Assembly (NCBI GenBank): GCA_964388445.1
Contig: CAYMAI010000009.1
Span: 1 to 64,000 of the forward strand
Source: CAYMAI01 sp964388445
Lineage (GTDB): Bacteria > 4484-113 > JAGGVC01
Direction of reading: 5' to 3'
DNA length: 64,000 bases
The position numbers and the translations under genes were made by a program. This document shows, piece by piece, positions 49,788 through 58,618 of this stretch (its first letter is position 1; each line of letters starts with the position of its first letter). Below the pieces are notes generated by a model. It was not told where the DNA came from and ran no database searches. It was given only the letters and a program-made list of their open reading frames with translations.

Positions 49788-49875
49788 GAAAACCGCCATA
49801 ATAAAGATATTTCATTCTACCAATCATGCGCGTATGTCGCGGCTTTTCGCGGCGCTTGCATTGAAAATTGCATTC

Positions 49876-51660
49876 TTAGCGCCTGACCAGACCTTTTGCG
49901 ATTGCTATGCTTTTTACGATTTCCGTCGCGATAGGCACCGCGCTGTCGGACGATTTTCCTGCGTTTTCGAGAAGCACGACTATCGAATATTGCGGGTCGT
50001 TGTAAGGAAAAAAACCGACGAACCACCCGTGAGGCATTTGTCCGTGCGCCACGTCCGCGGTTCCGGTCTTTCCCGCCGCGGACACTCCGGCGGCTTTCAT
50101 TTGCTGGCATGTTCCGTACGACACAGCCCGCCGCATCCCTTCTCGAATAATCCGCATCGTATTCGGGCTGATTTGGGTTTCGAGCGGCCGGCTTTGCATG
50201 GCTTCCTTCACTTTGCCCTCTATCATCTCCGCCTTCATCACGCGCGGCGGCGGCGCGCTGCCGTCCCCGATTATCGTATTCACGCACCATAGAATTTCCA
50301 GCGGCGTCGCGGTCACGAAACCTTGGCCGATAGCCATGTTCGCCGTGTCCCCGTCCCACCATTCTTCGCGCCAATATTTAAGCTTGTAATCCCTGTCGGG
50401 GATTCTGCCCGCCGCTTCTCCCGGCAGGTCGATCCCAAGCTTGTCGCCGAATCCCAGCTGCCGGGCGTATTTGCTGATTTGCCGGCTGCCGATTTTTACG
50501 CCGGCGTCCCAAAACGTAATGTCGCAGCTCTTCGCGATGGCGTCCTTGAAAACTATCGGCCCGTGTCCCTGCGGAGTGAAATGCTCTTTGAACGTGCGGT
50601 TTCCGATGTCCAAATGTCCGCGGCAGGTCCACTGCATGTTTTCCGTAACCCGGCCGGCTTCCAGCCCCGCGGCCGCCGTCACGAGCTTGAAAGTGGAGCC
50701 GGGGGGATATTTGCCCGCGATTGCCCTGAAAAACAGCGGCAAGCCGCCTTTGTCGGCGAGCAGCGAGTTCACATAGTCGGCATTTTCCCTGCCGTGAAGT
50801 CTGTTCGGGTCGAAACTGGGGCTTGAAACGATGGCGATAATTTCGCCGGTTTTCGGCGCGCTCACGATTACGGTGCCGCGTCTGCCTTTCAGCGCATTGA
50901 ACGCGATGTTCTGGATTTCGAGGTCGATTGTGAGATATACGTCCGTTCCGCTGATTGGCGGGTTATATCTGATTTCGCGTTTGAAAAAGCGGTCTTTGGT
51001 TATTTCGATTTCACGGCTGCCCGCCCGCCCGTGCAAAATCGCTTCGTACGCTTTTTCGATGCCGGTTTTGCCCACGAATTCGTCGCGTTCGTATCCGAAA
51101 TCCACCATCCTGCTCGGATCGTCTTCGCTTATCAGGCCCGTATATCCTATTACATGAGCTGCCGCCGGCCCCGCGATGTATTTCCGCCGGTAATTGTTTT
51201 CCTCGACGAAAATGCCCGGAAAATCGGTTCGATGTTCGGAAAAATAAACTACTTGTTCTAGAGTAAGGTTGTCGTACAGCGCAATCGGCTGATATGGATA
51301 GCGCCTCTTTCTTTCCGCTTCGATGCGCGTCCTGATTACGTCCTCGGTTACGCCCAGCCTGCTTGCGATCACCGGTATCGTTTCGTCTTTTTCTTCCGCG
51401 AGCGGGGGAAAATACATCAGGCTGAACACCGGCTCGTTGATTGCGAGAGAGCGTCCCGCCCTGTCGAATATCTGGCCGCGAGGCGCGATTATCTGTACGC
51501 GTTTCACCTTGTTCGACGCCGCCCTCGAAAGAAAGTCCGGATATTTCAAGACCTGCATCCAGAACAGTCTCAAAACGAGCAGGATGAAAACGGTCACGAT
51601 TATCCTGCGATACCAGACCGCGAATACGTCGATGTTTTCGTCTCTTTCCTTACCTGCCAT
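49876..51660 (-). CDS. mrdA: Penicillin-binding protein 2, peptidoglycan transpeptidase
   Basis: PBP2 crosslinks peptidoglycan in side-wall growth with the MreCD complex. The 594-residue protein has an N-terminal transmembrane helix (about 19-36), a dimerisation domain (VQIIAPRGQIFDRAGRSLA), and the transpeptidase core: PGSTFK with the active Ser, AKSCD as the SxN motif, and SAAGKTGTAD as KTG. The SxN motif has SCD here. Its ATG lies within the end of mreD, overlapping by 11 bp. mreC-mreD-mrdA is the usual order, but mreB and rodA are not in the window. Confidence 0.94.
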   Translation of the reverse strand: MAGKERDENIDVFAVWYRRIIVTVFILLVLRLFWMQVLKYPDFLSRAASNKVKRVQIIAPRGQIFDRAGRSLAINEPVFSLMYFPPLAEEKDETIPVIASRLGVTEDVIRTRIEAERKRRYPYQPIALYDNLTLEQVVYFSEHRTDFPGIFVEENNYRRKYIAGPAAAHVIGYTGLISEDDPSRMVDFGYERDEFVGKTGIEKAYEAILHGRAGSREIEITKDRFFKREIRYNPPISGTDVYLTIDLEIQNIAFNALKGRRGTVIVSAPKTGEIIAIVSSPSFDPNRLHGRENADYVNSLLADKGGLPLFFRAIAGKYPPGSTFKLVTAAAGLEAGRVTENMQWTCRGHLDIGNRTFKEHFTPQGHGPIVFKDAIAKSCDITFWDAGVKIGSRQISKYARQLGFGDKLGIDLPGEAAGRIPDRDYKLKYWREEWWDGDTANMAIGQGFVTATPLEILWCVNTIIGDGSAPPPRVMKAEMIEGKVKEAMQSRPLETQISPNTMRIIREGMRRAVSYGTCQQMKAAGVSAAGKTGTADVAHGQMPHGWFVGFFPYNDPQYSIVVLLENAGKSSDSAVPIATEIVKSIAIAKGLVRR

Positions 51661-52204
51661 ATATTCCGCTTCTGAATTTCACGTCGCTCGACTTGCCAGT
51701 AAGCCAAATACCGAGCGAATTCCAGAATAAAAACGTGACTCCGCCAAGCACTCCGGCGCCCCACCAGTTGATGTAAAACAAAAGCGCCGGCCATTCGCCG
51801 TGGCCCAGCGGGATAAGCCAGAAATACTGAGCGACAAACTTCGCGATGACGAGCGCAAGGACGAGAATCATGGCGAGAAGGTTCGACCTTGCAATCAGCC
51901 CTTCGCCGATTAGGAGCACTATGGAGCCGGGCAGGCAATAGTAAATCGAGTGAAAAATGAACAGCCGGTCTGAATAGGCATCGGCGATGATGCCCGTTAG
52001 CAGTCCCGCGGCAAGAGCCAGCTTGGGGCTTACGAAAACCGCAATCGCGGCGAGAACGAAAACCGGCACGTCGAAACCTTTGGCGAAATACGGATGTTCA
52101 ATGTTGAGCGCCAAAAGCCAAAGGACGGACAGCGCAAGCGCAACCGACGCCTTAACGAAAGCGGGGCCAAGTTCTTCCCGGTAAAGTTTCGGTCTGCTGC
52201 TCAT
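51650..52204 (-). CDS. mreD: Rod shape-determining protein MreD
   Basis: MreD is a multi-spanning membrane partner of MreC and PBP2 in the elongasome. The 184-residue protein has about five transmembrane helices; AAGLLTGIIADAYSDRLF and FHSIYYCLPGSIVLLIGEG match the MreD pattern of a conserved Gly and Asp in the second half. The ATG overlaps the mreC stop by 4 bp and the stop overlaps the mrdA start by 11 bp, so the three genes are a tightly coupled operon. Confidence 0.88.
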   Translation of the reverse strand: MSSRPKLYREELGPAFVKASVALALSVLWLLALNIEHPYFAKGFDVPVFVLAAIAVFVSPKLALAAGLLTGIIADAYSDRLFIFHSIYYCLPGSIVLLIGEGLIARSNLLAMILVLALVIAKFVAQYFWLIPLGHGEWPALLFYINWWGAGVLGGVTFLFWNSLGIWLTGKSSDVKFRSGIYGR

Positions 52205-53100
52205 CGTGCGCCTTCCGGTTTTTCGCCGTCCGCCGGCAATCTATGAAGTATTACAACGACCTCTTCGAGCGAATTCAAATCTACGGCGGGAGTAACTTCG
52301 ATTGTTTGCGTTATTCTGTTCGGCTCTTCGACAACTTTGGTAACTTGCCCGATGTAAATTCCGCCGGGTCTTCCGGTCGCGAGACCGCTGGTGAAAACCT
52401 TTTCGCCAACGGATATTCTGTTTTTCTTCGCCACGAAAGCCAAATCGACGGTGTTGACGTACGCCGCCTTCCCGCGCTTCGTGCCCGAAACGACCCCTTG
52501 CTGGCGGGAGATCGCCGTAATCGCGCCGATGGCGAAGTCCGGATTGAGTACCAGCCTCACCTGCGAGCGCCCCGCTTCGGCTTTGACGACCTCTCCGACG
52601 AGTCCGTCCAAATTCACGACGAGATCGCCTTCGTGCACGCCCGACCGCGAGCCCCGATTTATCCAAACGGAATCGAACCAAAGCTCCAGACTTCTTCCGA
52701 TAATTTTTGCCGAAACGTAATCGAATTTGGATTTTTCGGGCAGCTTCAAAAGCTTTCGGAGCCGTTCGTTTTCCGCCCGCGTGGCTTCTAGTTCGCCGAG
52801 CTGTTTTCTAAGCGCGGCGTTTTCGCCTTCCAGCTCAATGTTTTCGAGCATTATGGGCCGGAGCCGGAAAATCAAGCCGAGGCTGGAAAATCCTTCTCCG
52901 GCGTATCTTGCGCCGGAAACGAATACGGACGATACCGCGACTATGCCGGAGCCTATAAAGTTGTGCCGCCCTGCCAATTCGAAAACCAGCGATAGCGTGA
53001 AAATGAAAACGAGCACGATTCCCGTATAGAAAAGCGTGCGGGACTCGCGCTGCGGTTTCGAATCGGGACGGACAAGCCTTACTCTGCGTTTTAGCGGCAC
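52201..53100 (-). CDS. mreC: Rod shape-determining protein MreC
   Basis: MreC is a bitopic protein that scaffolds the side-wall synthesis complex. The 299-residue chain has one transmembrane helix (about 22-43, LFYTGIVLVFIFTLSLVFEL), a coiled coil at about 80-115 (ENIELEGENAALRKQLGELE), and beta domains with SRSGVHEGDLVVNLDGLVGE and VYTSGLATGRPGGI-like FTSGLATGRPGGIYIG. Length fits. The start is GTG at 53100: TAAACT ends 6 nt upstream, consistent with the leaderless pattern, and there is no Shine-Dalgarno. It is divergent from a secreted protein gene. Confidence 0.93.
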   Translation of the reverse strand: MPLKRRVRLVRPDSKPQRESRTLFYTGIVLVFIFTLSLVFELAGRHNFIGSGIVAVSSVFVSGARYAGEGFSSLGLIFRLRPIMLENIELEGENAALRKQLGELEATRAENERLRKLLKLPEKSKFDYVSAKIIGRSLELWFDSVWINRGSRSGVHEGDLVVNLDGLVGEVVKAEAGRSQVRLVLNPDFAIGAITAISRQQGVVSGTKRGKAAYVNTVDLAFVAKKNRISVGEKVFTSGLATGRPGGIYIGQVTKVVEEPNRITQTIEVTPAVDLNSLEEVVVILHRLPADGEKPEGAR

Positions 53101-53106
53101 TTTAAA

Positions 53107-53112
53107 AGTTTA
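53107..53112 (-). promoter_or_regulatory. Possible -10 of the mreC operon
   Basis: TAAACT on the minus strand ends 6 nt before the mreC GTG. It keeps the TAnnnT shape, but is weaker than the other boxes here. Confidence 0.3.
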
Positions 53113-53152
53113 TCAAATTCCTCGCCGAACCCGGCATGTTCCCATTCGTCTA

Positions 53153-53158
53153 TATAAT
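53153..53158 (+). promoter_or_regulatory. -10 element of the secreted protein gene
   Basis: TATAAT ends 7 nt before the GTG at 53166; no Shine-Dalgarno is visible. Confidence 0.5.
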
Positions 53159-53165
53159 GTTGCGC

Positions 53166-54107
53166 GTGAATATCAATATCAGTTTCGAGACCATCTTCCG
53201 GCGCCTGGCTGCAACGCTCGCCGCATTCGTACTTGCGAATGCAGCGGTTTGCACCTTCGCGTCGGCAGAGGACGACCCCTCAGAGGCGCTTTCCGGACAT
53301 TTCGATGCAATTTCCGAGCAAGATTTTTCCGAGGCGGAGCGCTTTTTTTCCGGGTCTTTCAGGGCGGCGATAATGCCGAAGGTGAAGTTCGTCAATTCCT
53401 ATTTGCTCGAAATCAAAGCCTCGCTGTTTGGCGGTTACGAATTATCCGCGCCGGCGGTTTTGGAAGACGAAAGATTCGTCCGGGTAAAGGCCGACTTCGC
53501 CGAAACTTCGGTTTATTACTATTTAATACGCCAGGCAGGCGGATGGCGCATCGAAGCGTTTTCCGAAAACGAGTATTCGACAATGGCGGACGGAAGGCGC
53601 GAGCTTTATTTGTTTACGAACCGAGACTGGAACGACGACGTAAGCAAAGATTTGAAGTGTCGCGCCGCGCTGTACCAAATCCAGCGCGAACTCGAGGCTT
53701 TTCGCGACGAAAAAGGCGAAGGGTTTTATCCGCCCTACCTTCGGGGCGGCAAAGCTCGCGACGCGCTAACCTCGTGGGGATATTTCGACCCGGAAAAAGG
53801 TTATCCGGCAAACTATCACACCGGAAGGCCGATGGAAGCCGCGGAATTCGGCATTTCGGTTAGAAAGCCGAGCCCCGGCGACTTCACGTATTTGCCGGTG
53901 GATGCGGACGGCGACGGGAAAATAGAAGCGTACTTTCTGGCCGGATGGGGCAAGCCTGATTCGCCGGCCGCGCTGTTCCTTGGCGGCTCGATTGTCGGGC
54001 TTGTGGCGTCCGCGGACGAGCGCAGAGAAGCAATGGTCGTTATGGATTTCATCGAATTCGCCCTAAGCGAGTTCGGAATAACGCTCGTTTGGACAGGCGG
54101 CGATTGA
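53166..54107 (+). CDS. Secreted protein of unknown function with pseudopilin-like C-terminal part
   Basis: The 313-residue protein starts with a signal peptide (about 1-35, ending in CTFASAE) and is exported. Residues about 40-135 look like an NTF2-like or DUF4440-type alpha+beta domain (SEAERFFSGSFRAAIMPKV, then VYYYLIRQAGGWRIEAFSE). The second half, from DVSKDLKCRAALYQIQRELE through GKARDALTSWGYFDPE to PSPGDFTYLPVDADGDGKIE, resembles the globular part of type II secretion pseudopilins, including the Gly-Asp-Phe-x-Tyr segment. I cannot name the family. The GTG at 53166 is chosen because TATAAT ends 7 nt upstream. It precedes the RDD gene by 43 bp. Confidence 0.62.
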   Translation: MNINISFETIFRRLAATLAAFVLANAAVCTFASAEDDPSEALSGHFDAISEQDFSEAERFFSGSFRAAIMPKVKFVNSYLLEIKASLFGGYELSAPAVLEDERFVRVKADFAETSVYYYLIRQAGGWRIEAFSENEYSTMADGRRELYLFTNRDWNDDVSKDLKCRAALYQIQRELEAFRDEKGEGFYPPYLRGGKARDALTSWGYFDPEKGYPANYHTGRPMEAAEFGISVRKPSPGDFTYLPVDADGDGKIEAYFLAGWGKPDSPAALFLGGSIVGLVASADERREAMVVMDFIEFALSEFGITLVWTGGD

Positions 54108-54135
54108 AACTTCGCGACCGGCGGCTTTCTGATGA

Positions 54136-54141
54136 TAGAAT
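54136..54141 (+). promoter_or_regulatory. -10 element of the RDD gene
   Basis: TAGAAT ends 9 nt before the ATG, without a Shine-Dalgarno. Confidence 0.35.
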
Positions 54142-54150
54142 GACTACGGT

Positions 54151-55029
54151 ATGTCAGTTTATTGCTCCAAATGCGGCGCCGAAAATCAGGATGATGCGCG
54201 CTTTTGTTTCGAATGCGGCGCCAGGTTCGTAGAGGCCGGCTTTCGGCCGGAACCGGCGCGGCATAACTTCGACGTTAAAAAACCGGACGCCGAAGATTTG
54301 GGCGAAAAATCATCACCGGCCCCTCCACACGAAGACCATTCCTCCGGCATTGACGGCGGCGGCCGCGCCGATAGCGTGCGGGATTTCACGGGCGAGCGCG
54401 GCGAGGAAAGAGAATTCCGCCAGTCATATAGAGAAGATTACGGCCGCTACGGCGAAGCCCCTAAAATGCCCGAAATCGCAAAGGCTGAAGAGCCCAAACT
54501 GGAATTCGCCTCGTTCGGCTTACGGCTCGGAGCATGGGTTCTGGATTGGATTGTGCTCAGCTTCATGACGCAAATCGCCGTTCTCGCGGCGGGCATAAGG
54601 CAGCCCGCAAACGAAGATATGAGCCAATTCATGTCCGACTATATGGCGTCGATAATGTCCGGCACGCTGCATGGTTCGATGGCCGATTACTTCCAAAACA
54701 TGATGCTTACGTTTTTCATAATGACAATGGTTTGCCTTGCGTATTACGTTGTATTCCACACGATAGGCGGACAAACCCTCGGCAAGCTCGCTCTCGGAAT
54801 TCGCGTCGCTCGCAGAGACGGAAGCGCGATTGGCATTGGCAGAAGCCTACTTCGCTACATTATCTACTGGATTGGCTCGAAGCCGTTTTATTGGGGAGCG
54901 TTTCCGGCGATGTTCGGAAAAGAAGCCGCCGCGGTTCACGACCATGCCGCCGACACGCGCGTATATAAGGTCGCTTCGCTCGAAGCCTATCAGGATTTTC
55001 ACTCCACAAGTCAATCTTCCGGCGGCTAG
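54151..55029 (+). CDS. Zinc-ribbon and RDD-domain membrane protein
   Basis: The 292-residue protein starts with a zinc ribbon, VYCSKCGAENQDDARFCFEC with four Cys. A disordered charged linker (about 30-125) follows. The C-terminal RDD domain has three or four transmembrane helices: LRLGAWVLDWIVLSFMTQIA, then the Gly-Gln motif IGGQTLGKLALGIRVARRDG, and GRSLLRYIIYWIG. RDD proteins are often of unknown function; some are Na+/H+ antiporter-like. The ATG is 9 nt past a TAGAAT. glmU follows 88 bp downstream. Confidence 0.85.
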   Translation: MSVYCSKCGAENQDDARFCFECGARFVEAGFRPEPARHNFDVKKPDAEDLGEKSSPAPPHEDHSSGIDGGGRADSVRDFTGERGEEREFRQSYREDYGRYGEAPKMPEIAKAEEPKLEFASFGLRLGAWVLDWIVLSFMTQIAVLAAGIRQPANEDMSQFMSDYMASIMSGTLHGSMADYFQNMMLTFFIMTMVCLAYYVVFHTIGGQTLGKLALGIRVARRDGSAIGIGRSLLRYIIYWIGSKPFYWGAFPAMFGKEAAAVHDHAADTRVYKVASLEAYQDFHSTSQSSGG

Positions 55030-55079
55030 CTTCGCCGTTCTCTTGAGCCTCGGATAGTTTGCCGAAAGCGGCGCTGTGC

Positions 55080-55085
55080 TAAAAT
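55080..55085 (+). promoter_or_regulatory. Extended -10 promoter of glmU-prs
   Basis: TAAAAT is preceded by TG one base upstream. A TTTGCC lies 16 bp upstream. The leader of about 25 nt has the GGAG used for glmU. Confidence 0.4.
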
Positions 55086-55117
55086 ACCGCGCCGATTTTG
55101 TCCCGCGGAGCGTTGAA

Positions 55118-56536
55118 TTGTCGCATAATCTTGGCGTTGTCATTCTCGCGGGCGGGCTTTCGACCCGCTTCAAATCTAGGCGCTCGAAGCTTCTGCACCT
55201 TTTGGCCGGACGGCCTTTGCTCGGCTGGGTGCTCGAAGCGGTGAAGGCGCTCGACCCCGCGCAAATCGTGGTCGTTCACGGCCCGCAAGGGGAAGATTTG
55301 AAAGACAAGTTTCAAGGCGTAACGTGGGCGCTGCAGCCGTCCGCGAAAGGCACGGCGGACGCGCTGCTTTGCGCGCTTCCCGCCCTTCATCCCGGAATCG
55401 ATACGATTTTCCTGACGGGCGGCGACTCCCCGCTCGTTTCGCCGGAATCGCTGCGCCAGGCTCGCCTTGCATACAAAGGCAGCGGCGGGGCCGCGGCGAT
55501 GGTTTTGACCGCGACTGCGGACAATCCTTTCGGATACGGCAGAGTCGTCCGGGAAGGCCAGCTCGTGAATAAAATCGTGGAAGAGCGCGACGCAAATCTG
55601 GACGAAAAGAAGATTTGCGAAGTCAACAGCGGAATGTATTTTTTCCACATCGGCGGACTCGAAGCCGAACTGAAAAAAATCGGCACGGACAACGCGAAAG
55701 GCGAAATGTATTTGACCGATATCGCGGGCGAACGGCGCGCCCTCATTTTTCCGCTCGAAGATTTTAGCGAAATAATGGGCATAAATACCCGGCTCGAGCT
55801 AGCCAAGGCAGAAGCGATAGTCCAGCAAAAAATAGCGGAAAGCCTGATGCTTTCCGGCGTTTCGATGATAAGGCCCGAATCGTCCTACGTGGAAGCCGGT
55901 GTTTCCGTAGCTCCGGATACTACGATTCTCCCCGGCACCTACCTTCTCGGCAGCACCTCGATCGGCGAAGGCTGCAAGCTCGGACCGGACACGGTGATAG
56001 ACGACTGCATCGTCGGCGAAGACTGCGTAATCACGTTCAGCCAGCTTCACCGCGCGAAAATCGGAAACGGCGTAAAAATCGGCCCTTACAGCAACGTCCG
56101 GCCGGATACCGTTCTCGAGGACGGCGTAAAGCTCGGCGATTTCGTCGAACTTAAAAAGGCGTACGTGGCGAAGGGAGCGAAAATCCCGCACTTGTCGTAC
56201 GTCGGCGACGCGGAAATCGGCGAAGGCGTCAACATAGGCGCAGGCACGATAACTTGCAACTACGACGGCTTCGAAAAGCACCTGACAGTGGTTGAAGACG
56301 GGGCGTTCATAGGGTCGAATTCGACGATAATCGCGCCCCGGACGATCGGCAAAGGTGCGTACGTGGCGGCGGGAAGCGTCGTAACGGAAAACGTACCGCC
56401 CGGCGATCTCGCGGTCGGTCGCGGCAGGCAAGTCAACAAACCGGGATACGCCGACCGTCTCAGGGCGAAAAAGTCGGCTAAGCGGGCCGATGGGCAAACC
56501 CCCGCAGTGGAAAACGGAGAGGGACATGGTTCGTAG
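55118..56536 (+). CDS. glmU: Bifunctional N-acetylglucosamine-1-phosphate uridyltransferase / glucosamine-1-phosphate acetyltransferase
   Basis: GlmU makes UDP-GlcNAc for peptidoglycan and other surface glycans. The N-terminal uridyltransferase reads VVILAGGLSTRFKSRRSKLL (the usual LAAGxGTRM is slightly changed), with TGGDSPLV and AMVLTATADNPFGYGRVVRE. The C-terminal left-handed beta helix has many hexapeptides and the acetyltransferase loop NYDGFEKHLTVVEDGAFIGS. 472 residues is slightly long. Start is the TTG at 55118 with GGAG 7 nt upstream; a GTG at 55076 lies within the promoter. Its end overlaps prs by 11 bp, a common pair. Confidence 0.95.
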   Translation: MSHNLGVVILAGGLSTRFKSRRSKLLHLLAGRPLLGWVLEAVKALDPAQIVVVHGPQGEDLKDKFQGVTWALQPSAKGTADALLCALPALHPGIDTIFLTGGDSPLVSPESLRQARLAYKGSGGAAAMVLTATADNPFGYGRVVREGQLVNKIVEERDANLDEKKICEVNSGMYFFHIGGLEAELKKIGTDNAKGEMYLTDIAGERRALIFPLEDFSEIMGINTRLELAKAEAIVQQKIAESLMLSGVSMIRPESSYVEAGVSVAPDTTILPGTYLLGSTSIGEGCKLGPDTVIDDCIVGEDCVITFSQLHRAKIGNGVKIGPYSNVRPDTVLEDGVKLGDFVELKKAYVAKGAKIPHLSYVGDAEIGEGVNIGAGTITCNYDGFEKHLTVVEDGAFIGSNSTIIAPRTIGKGAYVAAGSVVTENVPPGDLAVGRGRQVNKPGYADRLRAKKSAKRADGQTPAVENGEGHGS

Positions 56537-57542
56537 AAAAACGAAAACCAACGAAGGGCCGATTTTTTCGATCCGCGAAATGAAAATCATCGCGGGAAAC
56601 GCCAACCGCCCGCTGGCGCGGAAAATCTCCGATAGGCTGGGCGTCGAGCCCGGAAAGGTATCGGTTTCCAAGTTTTCCGACGGCGAAATCCAGGTGAAAA
56701 TCGAAGAGAGCGTGCGCGGCCTCGACGTATTCGTCGTACAGCCGACCTGTCATCCCGTCAACGAAAATCTGATGGAGCTGCTGATAATCATGGATGCGCT
56801 CCGCCGCGCCAGCGCAAGGCGGATTTACCCCGTTATTTCCTACTACGGCTACGCCAGACAGGACAAAAAAATCCAGCCGCGAGAGCCGATTAGCGCTAGG
56901 CTCGTGGCGAATCTTATCGAGGGCGGCGGTGCGGACAGAGTGCTTTCGATGGACTTGCACTCGAATTCCATACAGGGTTTTTTCAACATACCGGTTGACC
57001 ATCTTACCGCAGCTAATTTACTGGTCGGCGCGATGCACCGGAACGGTCTCATAGACGAAAAAATGATTCTCGTCAGCCCCGACGTCGGCGGCGTCCAGCG
57101 CGTAAACGACGTGAGCAACAAAATCGAGCGGTTTTACGGCCTGAAAGTTCCGCTGGCGATTATCGCCAAACGGCGGCCCGAGCCGAACGTCAGCGAAGTG
57201 CTGGAAGTCATCGGACAGGTGAAAGGCAAGGTCGCCGTTTTATTCGACGACATGATTGACACAGCTGGCAGTACGACGAACGGCGCGCAGGAACTGATGG
57301 AGCGCGGCGCAAAAGAAGTGCATTTATATGCCACGCACGGACTGATGTCCGGCCCGGCATACGAAAGGCTGGGCGAAAGCTCAATCAAAAGCGTGGTCGT
57401 GACCGACACGATTCCACTGCGCAAAAACCGGCCGAAGAACGTGCAGGTTGTAAGCACCTCGGGCATTTTCGCCAGAGCGATACGCAACTGCTTCGAAGAC
57501 CAGTCGATTAGCCAGATATTTAACGAAAGCGATTTGGACTGA
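56526..57542 (+). CDS. prs: Ribose-phosphate pyrophosphokinase (PRPP synthetase)
   Basis: Prs makes PRPP from ribose 5-phosphate and ATP for nucleotide, His and Trp synthesis. FSDGEIQVKIEESVRG, YYGYARQDKKIQPREPISAR, DLHSNSIQGFFNIPVDHL and the PRPP loop AVLFDDMIDTAGSTTNGA are complete. The family's usual RQDRK reads RQDKK. 338 residues is slightly longer than E. coli Prs (315), owing to an N-terminal extension (VRRKTKTNEGPIFSIREM). The ATG at 56526 is preceded by GGAG 7 nt upstream and lies within the end of glmU, so the pair is coupled. Confidence 0.96.
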   Translation: MVRRKTKTNEGPIFSIREMKIIAGNANRPLARKISDRLGVEPGKVSVSKFSDGEIQVKIEESVRGLDVFVVQPTCHPVNENLMELLIIMDALRRASARRIYPVISYYGYARQDKKIQPREPISARLVANLIEGGGADRVLSMDLHSNSIQGFFNIPVDHLTAANLLVGAMHRNGLIDEKMILVSPDVGGVQRVNDVSNKIERFYGLKVPLAIIAKRRPEPNVSEVLEVIGQVKGKVAVLFDDMIDTAGSTTNGAQELMERGAKEVHLYATHGLMSGPAYERLGESSIKSVVVTDTIPLRKNRPKNVQVVSTSGIFARAIRNCFEDQSISQIFNESDLD

Positions 57543-57641
57543 TTTCTTCACCCCCCATTTTTGGCTAAAAACCGTATATTCGAACGCACAGGCAGTTCCT
57601 GCGCGATAATATACGCGCCGGAAGGCATTGGAGTGAGCAGT

Positions 57642-58607
57642 ATGATGCGATTTTTGACAATTTTGTTGACGATTTTGCTTTCGGCGGCTGCCATCGCCGC
57701 GCTCGCGGGCTGCCCCGCACAGCCGGAAGGCGAGTCCGAAGGAGTACGGGTAATTACGTCTGAAGGCGGCGAGACAGTTGACGGCGAAGTGACGCGTCCG
57801 GCGGAAGGCGGAGACGGCGCTGCTTCCGGCGAAACCGGCGAAGAACAGCCGGCGGGCGATTCAACCGATGCCGCCGAAGGCGATGGCGAACCGGACGGCG
57901 TCGCGGATGAGCCGGATACAGGTCAAGACGATCCGGAAGCGGGCGGCGCGGATAGCGGCTCGGCTGCGGATACTCCGGTTGATAACGGCGGTGGCGGAAG
58001 CCAATCCGCAGGCGGAAAAAGTCCGTTCCCGGCCGAAGGCGAGCTATGGGGCTACGACGACCTTGGAAAAAACCAGAACGAAAAAGTGCAGGTTTTGATA
58101 GAAACCGACAAGGGCAACATAATGTTCGAGCTTTATCCCGAAATCGCCCCCAAAACTGTATCCAAGTTTGTCGATTACGTGAACTCGGGCTTTTACAAAG
58201 ATACCTATTTTTATCGCGTCGAAAAGGGCTTCGTAACGCAAGGCGGAAATCCCTTGACCTCTACCGAAATCGAAAAAGTGGGATATGGCGTTTCGTCATG
58301 GCCCGACAGCGCCGCGGACAAAAAGCGCGCTGCCGAGCGCATCGGCAACGTTCCCGACGAAAAGAACTACGCGCGCTGCGACGTCGGTACGATTTCGCTG
58401 GCGAAGCTTGTCGAAGCGGGTTACGGCGAAGACGGAAAAGCGGGATACAAACCGGGCAGCGCCGCGTATGAATTTTTCATCAACACCGCGAACAACAGCC
58501 ATTTGAACGATTACTTCACGGTTTTCGGAAAAGTAGTCGCAGGAATGGACGTCGTACAAAGGCTAACGAAAGACGACGTAATCAGAAACATGCGGGTGGT
58601 CCAATAG
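57642..58607 (+). CDS. Lipoprotein with cyclophilin-type peptidyl-prolyl isomerase domain
   Basis: The signal peptide ends with the lipobox LAGC (Cys about 24). Residues about 25-130 are a long acidic, disordered linker of Gly, Asp, Glu, Pro and Ala. The cyclophilin domain begins near residue 145: VQVLIETDKGNIMFELYPEI, APKTVSKFVDYVNSGFYKD, TYFYRVEKGFVTQGGNP, and ends HLNDYFTVFGKVVAGMDVVQ. The insert between the Gly-Gly-Asn-Pro and the Phe-Phe-Ile segment is longer than in small bacterial cyclophilins. It should catalyse proline isomerisation outside the cytoplasm. ATG at 57642 (GGAG 8 nt upstream) is preferred; GTG at 57633 is possible. Confidence 0.88.
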   Translation: MMRFLTILLTILLSAAAIAALAGCPAQPEGESEGVRVITSEGGETVDGEVTRPAEGGDGAASGETGEEQPAGDSTDAAEGDGEPDGVADEPDTGQDDPEAGGADSGSAADTPVDNGGGGSQSAGGKSPFPAEGELWGYDDLGKNQNEKVQVLIETDKGNIMFELYPEIAPKTVSKFVDYVNSGFYKDTYFYRVEKGFVTQGGNPLTSTEIEKVGYGVSSWPDSAADKKRAAERIGNVPDEKNYARCDVGTISLAKLVEAGYGEDGKAGYKPGSAAYEFFINTANNSHLNDYFTVFGKVVAGMDVVQRLTKDDVIRNMRVVQ

Positions 58608-58618
58608 CGGGCGGCGGT

